NCBI RefSeq assembly: GCF_014873145.1
Contig: NZ_JADBEK010000001.1
Location: forward strand, 9,486,001 to 9,550,000
Direction: 5' to 3'
Length of the DNA stretch: 64,000 nucleotides
Source of the DNA: Nonomuraea angiospora
GTDB lineage: Bacteria; Actinomycetota; Actinomycetes; Streptosporangiales; Streptosporangiaceae
This document shows, piece by piece, positions 24,588 to 33,598 of the stretch (its first letter is position 1; each line of letters opens with the position of its first letter). The notes beneath the pieces were generated by a model, which was not told the origin of the DNA, made no database searches, and saw nothing but the letters and a program-made list of their open reading frames with translations. The translations under genes and the position numbers were made by a program.

Positions 24588-25631
24588 TCACCTGGATGAT
24601 TGAGAGCCCGTCAGGCGGTGGGACAACCAGGCGAGGGCGAGCGGGTAGCGGTACTCGATGGCGCCGTGGCCGGCGTCGAAGAGCTCGAAATAGACGTTCT
24701 CGTCCTTGACGCCCGCCGCCTCCAGCGCCCGCCGGAACGCCACCGCCCCGAAGTCCAGGAAGTACTCGTCCTTGCTCCCGGCGTCCACCCAGATCGCCCG
24801 CATCGATCGCAGGGCCTCGGCGTGCCGGGGGGCCATCAGCACGGGATCCCACGACAGCCAGCGCTCCCACACCTCCGGCACGACGGCGCCGGTGTCGTCG
24901 AAGGGCAGGCGTACGGTCCCGTCGGGGTCCGCGGAGTAGGCGGCCGCGTACGCGTACATCTCCAGCAGCTCCAGGTCCCCCTCCTTGGTCCCGGCCAGGC
25001 GGCCGCGGAAGTCGGCGAGGAAGGTGTCGTACGAGCCGCCGTACATGTCCCGCAGCCTGCGCGCCACCTCGGGGAACGACGGGCGCGAGCACACCTCGAA
25101 CAACGCGTCACCGGCGTGCGTGGCCAGCGCCCCGAACACGTCGGGCGCCAGCATCGCGGTGACCATGGCCCCGTAGCCGCCGCTCGACTTGCCGGTGACC
25201 GCCCGGTGGTCGCGGTCGGCGATCGTGCGGTAGCGGGCGTCCACCCACGGCACGACCTCGTCCCGCAGGTAGGAGTGGTAGCGCCCGGTGCCGGGGGAGT
25301 CGAGGAACTGGCTGCCGCCGAGCGCGGTCCACGCGTCCACGTACACGACGATCGCGGGCGGGGCCTCCCCTGAGGCGAAGACGGCGTCCGCGAGCTCCGG
25401 GTACGGCTGCCGGAACGGAGCCCGGTTCAGCCACATGGCGACGTGGCCGGTGTAGCCGAGCAGCACGTAGATCGAGGGGTAGCGGCGGGAGGGATCGTCG
25501 TCGTACCCGGGCGGGACGTACACCATGATCGGGCGCTCGTGCGGGTCCCCCAGCGGGTTACCGCGCAGCAGGGCGCTGTCGATGACGTCGTGGTCGAGAC
25601 GGCCGGCCAGTTCGGCGGACCAGGGCAGCAT
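24588..25631 (-). CDS. Alpha/beta-hydrolase, enterochelin esterase-like
   Basis: 347 aa, no signal peptide. PIMVYVPPGYDDDPSRRYP and YPSIYVLLGYTGH are typical of the Fes/esterase-D group, the nucleophile elbow is GKSSGGYGA, and the likely catalytic His is in FDAGHGAIEYR. Probable Asp: WVDAGSKDEYF. It lies 11 bp downstream of an amidohydrolase gene and is probably cotranscribed with it. It likely hydrolyses an ester bond; the substrate is unknown. Confidence 0.85.
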   Translation of the reverse strand: MLPWSAELAGRLDHDVIDSALLRGNPLGDPHERPIMVYVPPGYDDDPSRRYPSIYVLLGYTGHVAMWLNRAPFRQPYPELADAVFASGEAPPAIVVYVDAWTALGGSQFLDSPGTGRYHSYLRDEVVPWVDARYRTIADRDHRAVTGKSSGGYGAMVTAMLAPDVFGALATHAGDALFEVCSRPSFPEVARRLRDMYGGSYDTFLADFRGRLAGTKEGDLELLEMYAYAAAYSADPDGTVRLPFDDTGAVVPEVWERWLSWDPVLMAPRHAEALRSMRAIWVDAGSKDEYFLDFGAVAFRRALEAAGVKDENVYFELFDAGHGAIEYRYPLALAWLSHRLTGSQSSR

Positions 25632-25642
25632 GAAGAATCCTC

Positions 25643-26857
25643 TCAGCCGGCGGACGAGGTCACCGTGTCGATGCCCGCCTGCGTGACGGAACGACCGGAG
25701 ACCAGGACGAGTGTGAGCTTGCGCAGGTCGGCCAGGCGTTCGAGCGGATCGCCCCGGACCGCGATCAGGTCGGCCCGCTTGCCCGCCTCCAGGCTGCCGG
25801 TCACCCCGCCCACCCCGCAGGCGTCGGCGGCGCGCACGGTGGCCATCTCGATGATCTCCGCGTGGCCGAACCCGGCCTGCGCGAACACCTCCAGACCGGC
25901 GACGTAGCCGTCGGTCTCGTTGGGGATGCCGCCGTTGGCGAACCCGGCGTCGGTGCCCGCGACGAGCCGGATCCCGGCCTCCCGCATGGCGGACACCGTG
26001 TGCAGCCAGGCATCGATCATCTCGGGCCCGTAGGTCTCGCGCATCCGCCAGAACACGCCGTGCACCGTGGGGCACACGTACGTGCCGCTGGCCGCGACGA
26101 GGTCGGCCAGCTCGGCGTCGTATTCGTGCCCCGACGGGCCGAAGAACGTGCAGTGCTCGACGGTCGTGACGCCCGCCTCGATGGAGCTGCGGATGGAGGC
26201 GTGCGCGTGGGCGTGGGCGGCGACGCCCTTGCCGCGCGACGCGGCCTCCTCCACGACGACCCTGAGCTGCTCGGTGCCGTACTGCGGGACCCAGCTCGGC
26301 GGCGCGCCCGGCGTCATCAGGCCGCCGGAGGCCATCACCTTCAGGCAGTCGGCGCCCGCCCGGAGGTTCTCCCTGGCGACGCGGCGGATGGCGGGCTCGT
26401 CGTCGGCCTCGCCGCCCATGTACCAGCAGTGGCCGCCGGTGATCGTGATGGGCCTGGTGGCGGCCACGATGTGCGGGCCGACGGCCAGGCCCTCCTCGAT
26501 CGCGTCGCGCAGGGCCAGATCGAGGAAGCCGCGCGAGCCCAGGTCGCGGGCGGTGGTGACGCCGGCGGAGACGAGCTTGCGCGCGTTCTCGGCCATGCGT
26601 AACAGCAGGTGGTGGTCGCTCTCGGGGCTGCGCCGCGTCACCGGGTCGACCTTCGCGTCGAACCCCAGGTGGACGTGCGCGTCGATCAGCCCGGGCAGCA
26701 CCGTGTGGCCCGGCAGGTCGAGGACCTCGGCGGCCTCGCCCCCGCTGCCGCGCGGCCCCACGGAGACGATCCGGTCGCCGTCGAGGAGGACCTCGCCGTC
26801 GGCGATCACCTCTCCGGGCCGGCCGGTGAGCACTCTGGCGGCGCGAATGATCCTCAT
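25643..26857 (-). CDS. Amidohydrolase-superfamily protein
   Basis: 404 aa. The N-terminal beta-sandwich (RVLTGRPGEVIADGEVLLDGDRIVSVG region) leads to the metal motif DAHVHLG at about residues 60-66. Further metal ligands are KVMASGG (lysine), AHAHAHA, EHCTFF and GTDAGFANGG. The C-terminus returns to the sandwich (RADLIAVRGDPLERLADL). It resembles the imidazolonepropionase-like or prolidase-like amidohydrolases. It is paired with the esterase downstream; the pair may degrade one ester/amide substrate. Confidence 0.9.
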   Translation of the reverse strand: MRIIRAARVLTGRPGEVIADGEVLLDGDRIVSVGPRGSGGEAAEVLDLPGHTVLPGLIDAHVHLGFDAKVDPVTRRSPESDHHLLLRMAENARKLVSAGVTTARDLGSRGFLDLALRDAIEEGLAVGPHIVAATRPITITGGHCWYMGGEADDEPAIRRVARENLRAGADCLKVMASGGLMTPGAPPSWVPQYGTEQLRVVVEEAASRGKGVAAHAHAHASIRSSIEAGVTTVEHCTFFGPSGHEYDAELADLVAASGTYVCPTVHGVFWRMRETYGPEMIDAWLHTVSAMREAGIRLVAGTDAGFANGGIPNETDGYVAGLEVFAQAGFGHAEIIEMATVRAADACGVGGVTGSLEAGKRADLIAVRGDPLERLADLRKLTLVLVSGRSVTQAGIDTVTSSAG

Positions 26858-26876
26858 ACCGCCAGCCTGCCACGCG

Positions 26877-26930
26877 CCTTAAGGCGACGAGAAGGAGATC
26901 TGAAGCGCGCCCTGCGACCTTGGAGACATC
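26877..26930 (+). promoter_or_regulatory. Regulatory element shared with the MFS gene promoter (SRPBCC side)
   Basis: Thirty bases starting CCTTAAG at 26877 match those at 30547-30576 at 24 positions, including ATC-N-GAAGC. A second match (GGAGACATC here, GAAGACAAC there) follows at an identical 15-bp spacing. It lies 24-77 bp before the SRPBCC start. It is a candidate binding site for the BTAD regulator encoded between the two sites. Confidence 0.65.
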
Positions 26931-26953
26931 GAACAACCGGAAAGGACGCAACG

Positions 26954-27397
26954 ATGACCCAGACCGCCGAGTACGAGATCAACTGCCTCTTCGACGCCCC
27001 CCGCGAGCTGGTGTGGGCCGCCTGGACCGAGCCGGAGCGCTTCTCGCGGTGGTTCGGGCCGCGGATGCTGAGCACGCCGGTCGGCCGGATCACCCTGGAC
27101 ACCCGCCCCGGCGGCGTCTGGCGGGCCACGCTGGTGGGCGAGGAGGGGTTCGAGGCGACGCTGGACGGCACCTACCGCGAGGTGACGGAGCCGGAGCGGC
27201 TGGTGTTCACCACGGGCGACCCGGACAACCCGGGCGAGGGCCCGGCGTCGGTGGTCACGATCGACTTCACCGAGGTGGACGGCAAGACGGGGATGCGCTT
27301 CCACCAGTACGGCGTCAACACCGACGCCGCGCACGCCGAGCAGGCCAAGGCGGGCTGGATCGAGTTCTTCGACCGGCTGGCCGAGTACCTTGCCTAG
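26954..27397 (+). CDS. SRPBCC (AHSA1-type) domain protein
   Basis: 147 aa, a single START/SRPBCC domain: FDAPRELVWAAWTEPERFSRWFGP at the N-terminus, GTYREVTEPERLVFT in the middle and GWIEFFDRLAEYLA as the C-terminal helix. This fold binds hydrophobic ligands; AHSA1-type members are common stress-linked proteins of unknown ligand. It converges on the BTAD regulator gene (3 bp apart) and shares an upstream element with the MFS gene beyond that regulator. Confidence 0.9.
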   Translation: MTQTAEYEINCLFDAPRELVWAAWTEPERFSRWFGPRMLSTPVGRITLDTRPGGVWRATLVGEEGFEATLDGTYREVTEPERLVFTTGDPDNPGEGPASVVTIDFTEVDGKTGMRFHQYGVNTDAAHAEQAKAGWIEFFDRLAEYLA

Positions 27398-27400
27398 CCC

Positions 27401-30400
27401 TCAGAGCAGGTCGGCCGCCTCGTCGAGCTTGCGGGCGGCGCCCTGCCGGTACGCGGCCGCGAAGGCCTCCTCGCCGAGCGCCTCGCGTACCCTGGCCGCC
27501 GCCCGCTCGACGTCGGCCCGCTCGGCCGCCCCCGCGGGGGTCTGGTTGCGCTCCCTGGCGGCGGCCGCCAGCCCCAGCAGGACGGCCGCCTTCTCGGTCG
27601 GCCCCGAGGCCGCGGCCGCGCCCTCCACGGCGAACGCCATCGTCCTGACATCGCCCATCCTGCGGGCCGCGGCCAGCGCCTCCACGTGCATCTCCATGGC
27701 CGCGGCGGGGTCCCCGCGCAGCTCCGTGAGGTAGCCCAGCTCGATCAGCGTGTCCGGCACGTACAAGGGGGGCTCGACGCCCGGGCCGCGCGGCACCCCT
27801 TCGAGCAGCCGGCGCAGGTGCGTCTCGGCCAGATCCAGCAGCCCGGCCCGGCGCGCGGCGAAGGCGAGGCCCATCTCGCCCATGATCGCGCCCTCCACGT
27901 AGCCCTGGCTCTGCGCCAGCTTCATGGCCCGCTCGCAGAACTCCATCGACCGGTCGTAGTCGCCGGTCTGCATCGCGATCCAGCCCAGCCAGGCGATGCG
28001 CGTGGAGACCTCCGGCCACAGCCCCAGGTCCTCGGCCATCCGCAGCCCTTCGCCGAACAGCCGGGTGGCCCGCTCCGCGTCGGTCGCCATCTCGGCCAGT
28101 GACGCCAGCCAGGCGGTGGCCTGCAGCAGCCCCCACCGGTCGCCCAGCTCGGTGAACAGCCGCGCGCTCTCCTCGCCGGTCCGTTCGAGCGCTTCGATGT
28201 CGCGCGTCGTGAACGCGTCCCTGGCCTGCCTGGCGAGCGCCGCCGCGACGCCCCACCGGTCGCCGGTCTCCCTGAACGCGGGCAGCGCCCGGCCCACCAG
28301 CTCCTGTCCCGTCGGCATGTCCTTGACGTGCATGCCCACGAACAGCTCGGCCCTGGCCCGGTCGCCCGGATCCTCGACCGCCGCCAGCACGGGCTCCCAG
28401 TCGACCTCCTCGCCCAGCATGAGCGCGAACCCGGCCTCCCAGGCCGCCGCCCTGGCCCGTACCGGCGAGGCGTCCCCTTCGACGGACAGGGCCGCCGCCA
28501 GCGACCGCCGGCCCTCGGCCAGCCGGCCGCGCAGGAACCAGTACCAGGCCAGCGCGTTCACCAGCCGGGCCGCCCCGTCGGCGTCCTTGCCGGCGACCGC
28601 CGTGTCGAGCGCCGCCCGCAGGTTGGCGGCCTCCGCGTCCAGGCGCAGCAGCCAGTCCCGCTGGTCGTGCCCGTACAGCTCCGGCTCGGCCGCCACGGCC
28701 AGCGCCAGGTAGTGGCGCAGGTGCGCGAGGCGTACCCGGTCGAGCTCGCCCGCCTCCGACAGCCTGGCCCGGCAGTACTCCGACACCGACTCCAGCAGCC
28801 GGTACCGGACGCCGGCGGGGGCCTCGACGACGACCACGAGCGAGCGGTCGACCAGGCGGGCCAGCAGGTCGAGCACGTCGAGCTCAGGGGCGTCGCAGAC
28901 GGATTCGGCGGCCTCCAGCGTGCAGCCGTCGGCGTGCACGGCCAGGCGGCGCAGGACGCGGCGCTCGTCCTCGGACAGCAGTTCCCAGCTCCAGTCGATC
29001 ACCGCGGTGAGCGTCTGCTGGCGGGCCGGCGCGCCCCGCTGCCCCGAGGCCAGCAGCTTGAACCGGTCGTCCAGCCTGGCCACCACGCCCTGGACGCCCA
29101 GCGCCCGCACCCGGGTCGCGGCCAGCTCCAGCGCCAGCGGGATGCCGTCGAGCCGCCGGCAGAGCTGCGCCACGGCCGCCGCGTTGCGCGCGTCGAGCGC
29201 GAAGCCGCGGGCCGAGGCCGCGGCCCTGGTGACGAAGAGCCTGACCGCGTCCGAGCGCGCCATGACCGCCAGGTCGGCGCTGCCCGGCACGTCGAGCGGC
29301 GGCACGCTCCACAGCACCTCGCCGGCCACGGCCAGCGGCTCCCTGCTCGTGGCCAGGATCCGCAGGTCGGGGCAGGCGCGCAGGAGCGCCTCGGCCAGCT
29401 CGGCGACCTGCTCGACCACGTGCTCGCAGTTGTCCAGGACCAGCAGCATCCGCCTGGCCCTGAGCGCGGCGGCCAGCGGCCCCAGCGGGTCGGCGGAGGC
29501 CGCGTCCTCCCTGATGTCCAGCGCCGCCGTGACGGCCTCGACGGGGGAGCGGGACGCCTGGTCGAGCGCGACCAGCCAGGCCCCGTCCGCGAACCCGTCC
29601 ACCAGCCGGTTCGCGGCCTCCAGCGCCAGCCGGGTCTTGCCCACCCCGCCGCTGCCGGTGAGCGTCACCAGCCGTTCGTCGCCCACCAGCGCGCACACCT
29701 CGGCCAGCGCCTCGTCCCGGCCGATGAGCTTGCTGACGGGGGCGGGCAGGTTCGTGACGGGGCGGTCGGCGGGCACGCTCAGGGCCGGGTCCTGCCCGAG
29801 TATCGCCTGGTGCAGGGCGACCAGCTCGGGTCCCGGGTCCAGGCCGAGCTCGTCGGCCAGCCGGTCCCGCAGCTCGCCGTACGAGGCCAGCGCCTCGCTC
29901 TGGCGTCCCGCGCGGTAGAGGGCCCGCATGTGGACGGCGCGCAGGCGTTCCCTGAGCGGATGCCTGGCCACCAGGTCGCCCAGCTCGCCCACCAGCAGCC
30001 CGTGCTCGCCCAGCTCCAGCCGCGCCTCTGCGTGCTGCTCCAGCGCGGACAGCCGCTGCTCCTCCAGGCGCAGGATGGCCGACCTGGTGTACTCCTCGTC
30101 GGCGAAGTCGGCGTACGCCGGCCCCCGCCACAGCGCCAGCGCGTCGGCCAGCAGCCCCGCCCTGGTCCTCGGGCTGTCACTGGCCTCCGCCCGGGCCAGC
30201 AGGGCGGCGAAGCGCGCCGCGTCCACGGCCCCGTCCTCGTGGCGCAGCAGGTAGCCGGGGGCGCGGGAGACGACGAGGTTCTTGCCGCCGGGCTCGGCGT
30301 CCTCGAACGCCTTGCGCAGCTGCGAGACGCGCACCTGCAGCGCCCCGGCCGGATTGCCCGGCGGCTCCGCGCCCCACAGGTCGTCGACCAGCCGGTCCGC

Positions 30401-30526
30401 GGACACGGGATGGCCCTCGTGGACGAGCAGGTCCACGAGCAGCGCCCGTACCTTGAGCCCGGGAACCGTGACGCTCTCGCCGGCGTCCGTCCACACGGCC
30501 AGCGGACCCAGCACCCCAAAACGCAT
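27401..30526 (-). CDS. BTAD/NB-ARC/TPR regulator (AfsR/SARP-like)
   Basis: 1041 aa from ATG 30526, which has AAGGTGA 6 nt upstream (a GTG at 30535 is less likely). Domains in order: winged-helix DNA-binding domain (MRFGVLGPLAVW to about residue 95), BTAD (about 96-250), NB-ARC ATPase with P-loop LTGSGGVGKTRLAL (about 295) and LLVLDNCEHV, then a long helical TPR region to the C-terminus. Such regulators often activate nearby operons. Its promoter is divergent from the MFS gene; an element common to the MFS and SRPBCC promoters suggests both are targets. Confidence 0.92.
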   Translation of the reverse strand: MRFGVLGPLAVWTDAGESVTVPGLKVRALLVDLLVHEGHPVSADRLVDDLWGAEPPGNPAGALQVRVSQLRKAFEDAEPGGKNLVVSRAPGYLLRHEDGAVDAARFAALLARAEASDSPRTRAGLLADALALWRGPAYADFADEEYTRSAILRLEEQRLSALEQHAEARLELGEHGLLVGELGDLVARHPLRERLRAVHMRALYRAGRQSEALASYGELRDRLADELGLDPGPELVALHQAILGQDPALSVPADRPVTNLPAPVSKLIGRDEALAEVCALVGDERLVTLTGSGGVGKTRLALEAANRLVDGFADGAWLVALDQASRSPVEAVTAALDIREDAASADPLGPLAAALRARRMLLVLDNCEHVVEQVAELAEALLRACPDLRILATSREPLAVAGEVLWSVPPLDVPGSADLAVMARSDAVRLFVTRAAASARGFALDARNAAAVAQLCRRLDGIPLALELAATRVRALGVQGVVARLDDRFKLLASGQRGAPARQQTLTAVIDWSWELLSEDERRVLRRLAVHADGCTLEAAESVCDAPELDVLDLLARLVDRSLVVVVEAPAGVRYRLLESVSEYCRARLSEAGELDRVRLAHLRHYLALAVAAEPELYGHDQRDWLLRLDAEAANLRAALDTAVAGKDADGAARLVNALAWYWFLRGRLAEGRRSLAAALSVEGDASPVRARAAAWEAGFALMLGEEVDWEPVLAAVEDPGDRARAELFVGMHVKDMPTGQELVGRALPAFRETGDRWGVAAALARQARDAFTTRDIEALERTGEESARLFTELGDRWGLLQATAWLASLAEMATDAERATRLFGEGLRMAEDLGLWPEVSTRIAWLGWIAMQTGDYDRSMEFCERAMKLAQSQGYVEGAIMGEMGLAFAARRAGLLDLAETHLRRLLEGVPRGPGVEPPLYVPDTLIELGYLTELRGDPAAAMEMHVEALAAARRMGDVRTMAFAVEGAAAASGPTEKAAVLLGLAAAARERNQTPAGAAERADVERAAARVREALGEEAFAAAYRQGAARKLDEAADLL

Positions 30527-30546
30527 GCACGTCACCTTATGCGCGG

Positions 30547-30600
30547 CCTTAAGCCCACGAAAAGAACATCGGAAGCCCCTTACAGCACTGTGAAGACAAC
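30547..30600 (+). promoter_or_regulatory. Regulatory element shared with the SRPBCC gene promoter (MFS side)
   Basis: CCTTAAG at 30547, ATCGGAAGC at 30568-30576 and GAAGACAAC at 30592-30600 match the site upstream of the SRPBCC gene at the same internal spacing. The element lies between the divergent BTAD regulator and MFS genes, 15-69 bp before the MFS start. Confidence 0.65.
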
Positions 30601-30615
30601 TGAAAGGGGAACGAG

Positions 30616-32112
30616 ATGAACACCACCACGCTGGAGGGCACGCCCACGGGCACCCGCGCCGGCCGCCGGGAATGGACCGGGCTGGCCGTCCTGGCCTCCG
30701 TGGCCCTGCTGCTCTCGGTCGACGTCAGCGTGCTCTACCTGGCGCTTCCGCACCTCAGCGCCGGCCTCGGGGCCAGCGCGCCGCAGCAGCTCTGGATCAT
30801 GGACATCTACAGCTTCATGCTGGCCGGGTTCCTGGTCACCATGGGGACGCTGGGCGACCGGATCGGGCGGCGCCGGCTGCTGATGATCGGGGCGACGGCG
30901 TTCGGTGCGGCCTCCGTGGTGGCCGCCTACTCGGTGAGCGCCGAGATGCTGATCGTGGCCCGGGCGCTGCTCGGCATCGCGGGGGCGACGCTGATGCCGT
31001 CGTCGATGGCGCTGATCAGGAACATGTTCCACGACGCCAAGCAGATGGGCACCGCGATCGGGCTCTGGTTCAGCTGCTTCATGCTGGGCATGGCGGCCGG
31101 GCCGATCGTGGGCGGGCTGCTGCTCGAGCACTTCTGGTGGGGTGCGGCCTTCCTGATGGGGGTGCCGTTCATGGTGGCGCTGCTGGTGGCCGGGCGGACG
31201 CTGCTGCCCGAGTACCGCGACCCGAACGCGGGCCGGCTCGACCTCGCCAGCGTCGCGCTGTCGCTCGCGACCATCCTGCCGGTCGTGTACGGGCTCAAGG
31301 AGATCACGAGGAGCGGCTGGCACCCGGTGCCCGTGGTGGCGGTCGCGGCCGGGGCGGCGTTCGCCGTGATGTTCGTACGGCGCCAGCGCCGGCTCGCCGA
31401 CCCCCTGCTCGACCTGCGCCTGTTCGGCAACCGGGCCTTCGCGACCACGCTCGGGACCATGCTGCTCGGCGGCATCGTGATGGCCGGGACGACGCTGATG
31501 ACCACCCAGTACCTGCAGACCGTCGAGGCCATGTCCCCGCTGGAGGCCGGTCTCTGGCTCGTGCCGCAGAACCTCGCCATGATCGTCGCCCTGACCCTGG
31601 CCCCCGCCCTCGCCCGCCGCGTCGGCACCGCGTACGTGATGGCCGGCGGATTCGTCGTGGGCGCGGCCGGGCTGTTCCTGCACACGCAGGTGCCGAGCGC
31701 CGGTGGCACCGGCCTGGTCGTGACCGGGCTCGTCCTGGCCTCCGCGGGCATCGCGCTGCCGATGGGCGTGGGCAACGGCGTCATCATGACGGCCGCGCCC
31801 GCGGAGAAGGCCGGCTCCGCGGCCTCGCTGTCGGAGACGGGCGGCGAGTTCGGCGTCGCGGTGGGCGTGGCCGCGCTGGGCAGCCTCGGCAGCGCCGTCT
31901 ACCGCGGGCAGCTCCCCGAGCACCTGCCGGTGGAGGCGGTCCGCGAGAGCATCACCGCCGCGGTGATCGCCGCCAAGGACCAGCCCGACCTGCTGGACCT
32001 GGCGCGGGCCGCGTTCACCACGGGGCTCAACACGGTGGCGGTGGTCAGCGCGATCACCTTCATCGGCCTGGCCGCCCTCACCCTCGCGGTCCTCCGGCGC
32101 CACGCGGCATGA
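30616..32112 (+). CDS. MFS transporter, DHA2 (14-TMS) drug-efflux type
   Basis: 498 aa with about 14 transmembrane segments. Motif A-like loop GDRIGRRRLLMIG follows TM2, and the motif C-like LGIAGATLMPSSMALIRNMF region fits the EmrB/QacA (DHA2) group. It probably exports a hydrophobic compound using the proton gradient. AGGGG lies 7 nt before ATG 30616. It is divergent from the BTAD regulator, its likely controller. Confidence 0.92.
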   Translation: MNTTTLEGTPTGTRAGRREWTGLAVLASVALLLSVDVSVLYLALPHLSAGLGASAPQQLWIMDIYSFMLAGFLVTMGTLGDRIGRRRLLMIGATAFGAASVVAAYSVSAEMLIVARALLGIAGATLMPSSMALIRNMFHDAKQMGTAIGLWFSCFMLGMAAGPIVGGLLLEHFWWGAAFLMGVPFMVALLVAGRTLLPEYRDPNAGRLDLASVALSLATILPVVYGLKEITRSGWHPVPVVAVAAGAAFAVMFVRRQRRLADPLLDLRLFGNRAFATTLGTMLLGGIVMAGTTLMTTQYLQTVEAMSPLEAGLWLVPQNLAMIVALTLAPALARRVGTAYVMAGGFVVGAAGLFLHTQVPSAGGTGLVVTGLVLASAGIALPMGVGNGVIMTAAPAEKAGSAASLSETGGEFGVAVGVAALGSLGSAVYRGQLPEHLPVEAVRESITAAVIAAKDQPDLLDLARAAFTTGLNTVAVVSAITFIGLAALTLAVLRRHAA

Positions 32113-32128
32113 CCCTCCGCACCGCGAC

Positions 32129-32575
32129 TCACGCCGGACCGGCCCCCGGGGCCTGTCCGGCGTCGTCGCGTTTCGCGGTTTCCCGGCGACGGGCGGCCAG
32201 CAGCAGCACGGCCGGCACCACCGCGAGCACGAACGGCGACGGCTCGAACAGCGCGGCACCACCCAGCGCCCACACCCCCACCCCGACCCCGAGATAGGCC
32301 GGCGGCACCTGCCCCCGCCGCCCGAACCCCACCACCAGCGCCCCGATCAGCGCCAGCGGCACCGCGAAGCTCCCCCAGACCAGCCAGAACGCCCCCACCT
32401 CCGGCGCGAGCCGCGACAGGTCCTCCGGCCCCGGCGGGAAGAACCACATGCTCCCGCCGAACCAGCCCGGAATGTGCGCGGCGCTCAGCACGGCGGTGGC
32501 GACCAGGTGCACGCAGCCCAGGAACACCAGCATCCCGCCCGCCCGCCTTACGAGAACGGAAGTATCGGAACTCAT
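32129..32575 (-). CDS. Small integral membrane protein (DUF6463-like)
   Basis: 148 aa with four predicted transmembrane segments (GGMLVFLGCVHLVATAVL; AFWLVWGSFAVPLALIGAL; AYLGVGVGVWALGG; FVLAVVPAVLLLAA). It resembles the DUF6463 family from memory. It is divergent from a TetR gene, and a perfect 19-bp palindrome overlaps its ATG, so it is probably the regulated target. Function unknown. Confidence 0.75.
   Translation of the reverse strand: MSSDTSVLVRRAGGMLVFLGCVHLVATAVLSAAHIPGWFGGSMWFFPPGPEDLSRLAPEVGAFWLVWGSFAVPLALIGALVVGFGRRGQVPPAYLGVGVGVWALGGAALFEPSPFVLAVVPAVLLLAARRRETAKRDDAGQAPGAGPA
32134..32160. terminator. Probable bidirectional terminator hairpin
   Basis: CCGGAC-C-GGCCCC-C-GGGGCC-T-GTCCGG forms a 12-bp GC-rich stem with one mismatch. 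It lies between the converging MFS gene (stop 32112) and the 3' end of the DUF6463-like gene (stop 32129), inside the last codons of the latter. There is no T-tract, as is usual in actinobacteria. Confidence 0.55.
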
Positions 32576-32583
32576 GGTTCCGA
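32565..32583. promoter_or_regulatory. TetR operator, perfect inverted repeat
   Basis: TCGGAAC-TCATG-GTTCCGA, 7-bp perfect arms around a 5-bp centre. It overlaps the ATG of the DUF6463-like gene (32573-32575) and ends 20 bp before the TetR start, so one bound repressor could block both directions. Confidence 0.75.
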
Positions 32584-32602
32584 ATCCTATAAGCTGGTCC
32601 GC

Positions 32603-33190
32603 ATGAGCCAGCCGGTGGGTCGCCCCAGAGACGGACGCGTGGACGAGGCCATCGCCGCGGCGGCCCGCGAACTGCTGGCCGAGCAGGGGTACGCGCAGCT
32701 CACCGTGGACGCGGTGGCGGCGCGGGCAGGCGTCGGAAAGGCCGCCATCTACCGCCGCCACGCCACCAAGCAGGCCATGATCTTCGCGGCCGTCATGCAC
32801 GACCTGGAGCTGGAGACACCCCCCGACACCGGCTCCCTCACCACCGACCTGGCCGCCCTCACCCACGTCATCGCCACCACCCTGAGCGCGCCGCCGCCCG
32901 GAGTCGTGCCGGGGCTGCTGGCGGACGTGCACGCGGACGAGGCGATGGCCGCCGCGTTCGCGGGCACGTTCGTCAGAGCCGAGCGCGAGTGCGTGACCGA
33001 GGTGCTGGACCGGGCGGTGGCGCGCGGCGAGCTGCCGTCCCGGCCGGATCCCGCGAGGGTCCACGCCATGCTCCTGGGGTCGATCTTCGCCTGGCTCTTC
33101 CTCCTGCTGGAAGACCCCGGCCGGCTGGACACCCTGGCGAACACCCTGGCCGCCGACGTGGCCCGCCTCCTGACCGGCAGCACCACCTGA
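32603..33190 (+). CDS. TetR-family regulator (divergent from DUF6463-like gene)
   Basis: 195 aa. HTH: IAAAARELLAEQGYAQL, then AVAARAGVGKAAIYRRHATK. The C-terminal domain has a TetR_C-like GVVPGLLADVHADEAMAAAF stretch. No clear Shine-Dalgarno precedes ATG 32603; a TATAAG at 32589-32594 fits a leaderless transcript. Confidence 0.9.
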   Translation: MSQPVGRPRDGRVDEAIAAAARELLAEQGYAQLTVDAVAARAGVGKAAIYRRHATKQAMIFAAVMHDLELETPPDTGSLTTDLAALTHVIATTLSAPPPGVVPGLLADVHADEAMAAAFAGTFVRAERECVTEVLDRAVARGELPSRPDPARVHAMLLGSIFAWLFLLLEDPGRLDTLANTLAADVARLLTGSTT

Positions 33191-33215
33191 CGCTCACTGC
33201 GCCTATGGGGCCGCC

Positions 33216-33569
33216 TCAGCTGGAGGGCGGGGCCTTCTTGGCCGAGCCGCGGTAGCGGTCGGCGTCGTAGCGGCGGTCGTTGTCGTCCAGTTTGGCCTGG
33301 GCCGCCTCCACCAGGTCCACGCCCAGCACGTCGGCCAGCCGGATCAGGTAGAGGGTGACGTCCCCCAGTTCGGTGCGTATGCGGGCGAGCGCCTCGGGAT
33401 CGGGCTTCCCGGACTCCTCGGCCGTGAGCCACTGGAACTCCGCCACCAGCTCCCCGACCTCACCCGCCAGCGCCATCGCCAGGTTCTTGGGCGTGTGGAA
33501 CTGCTCCCAGTCCCTGACCCTGGCGAACTCGCGCAGGCGTTCGGCGAGGCGTTCCAAGTCCGTCGTCAC
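33216..33569 (-). CDS. MazG-like nucleotide pyrophosphohydrolase
   Basis: 117 aa. The all-alpha NTP-PPase signature is visible: EVGELVAEFQWL (ExxE), then ELGDVTLYLIRLAD (ExxD). This group hydrolyses (d)NTPs, often dCTP or damaged nucleotides, to the monophosphate. GTG 33569. It is divergent from the MarR gene, whose start is 30 bp away. Confidence 0.9.
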   Translation of the reverse strand: MTTDLERLAERLREFARVRDWEQFHTPKNLAMALAGEVGELVAEFQWLTAEESGKPDPEALARIRTELGDVTLYLIRLADVLGVDLVEAAQAKLDDNDRRYDADRYRGSAKKAPPSS

Positions 33570-33598
33570 GTCGCACGACCTTACCCATCACCGCCGGT

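Noticed and set aside
28328..30619. A 763-codon plus-strand frame opposite the BTAD regulator
   Set aside because: Antisense shadow with low-complexity composition; the BTAD/NB-ARC/TPR protein on the minus strand is unambiguous.
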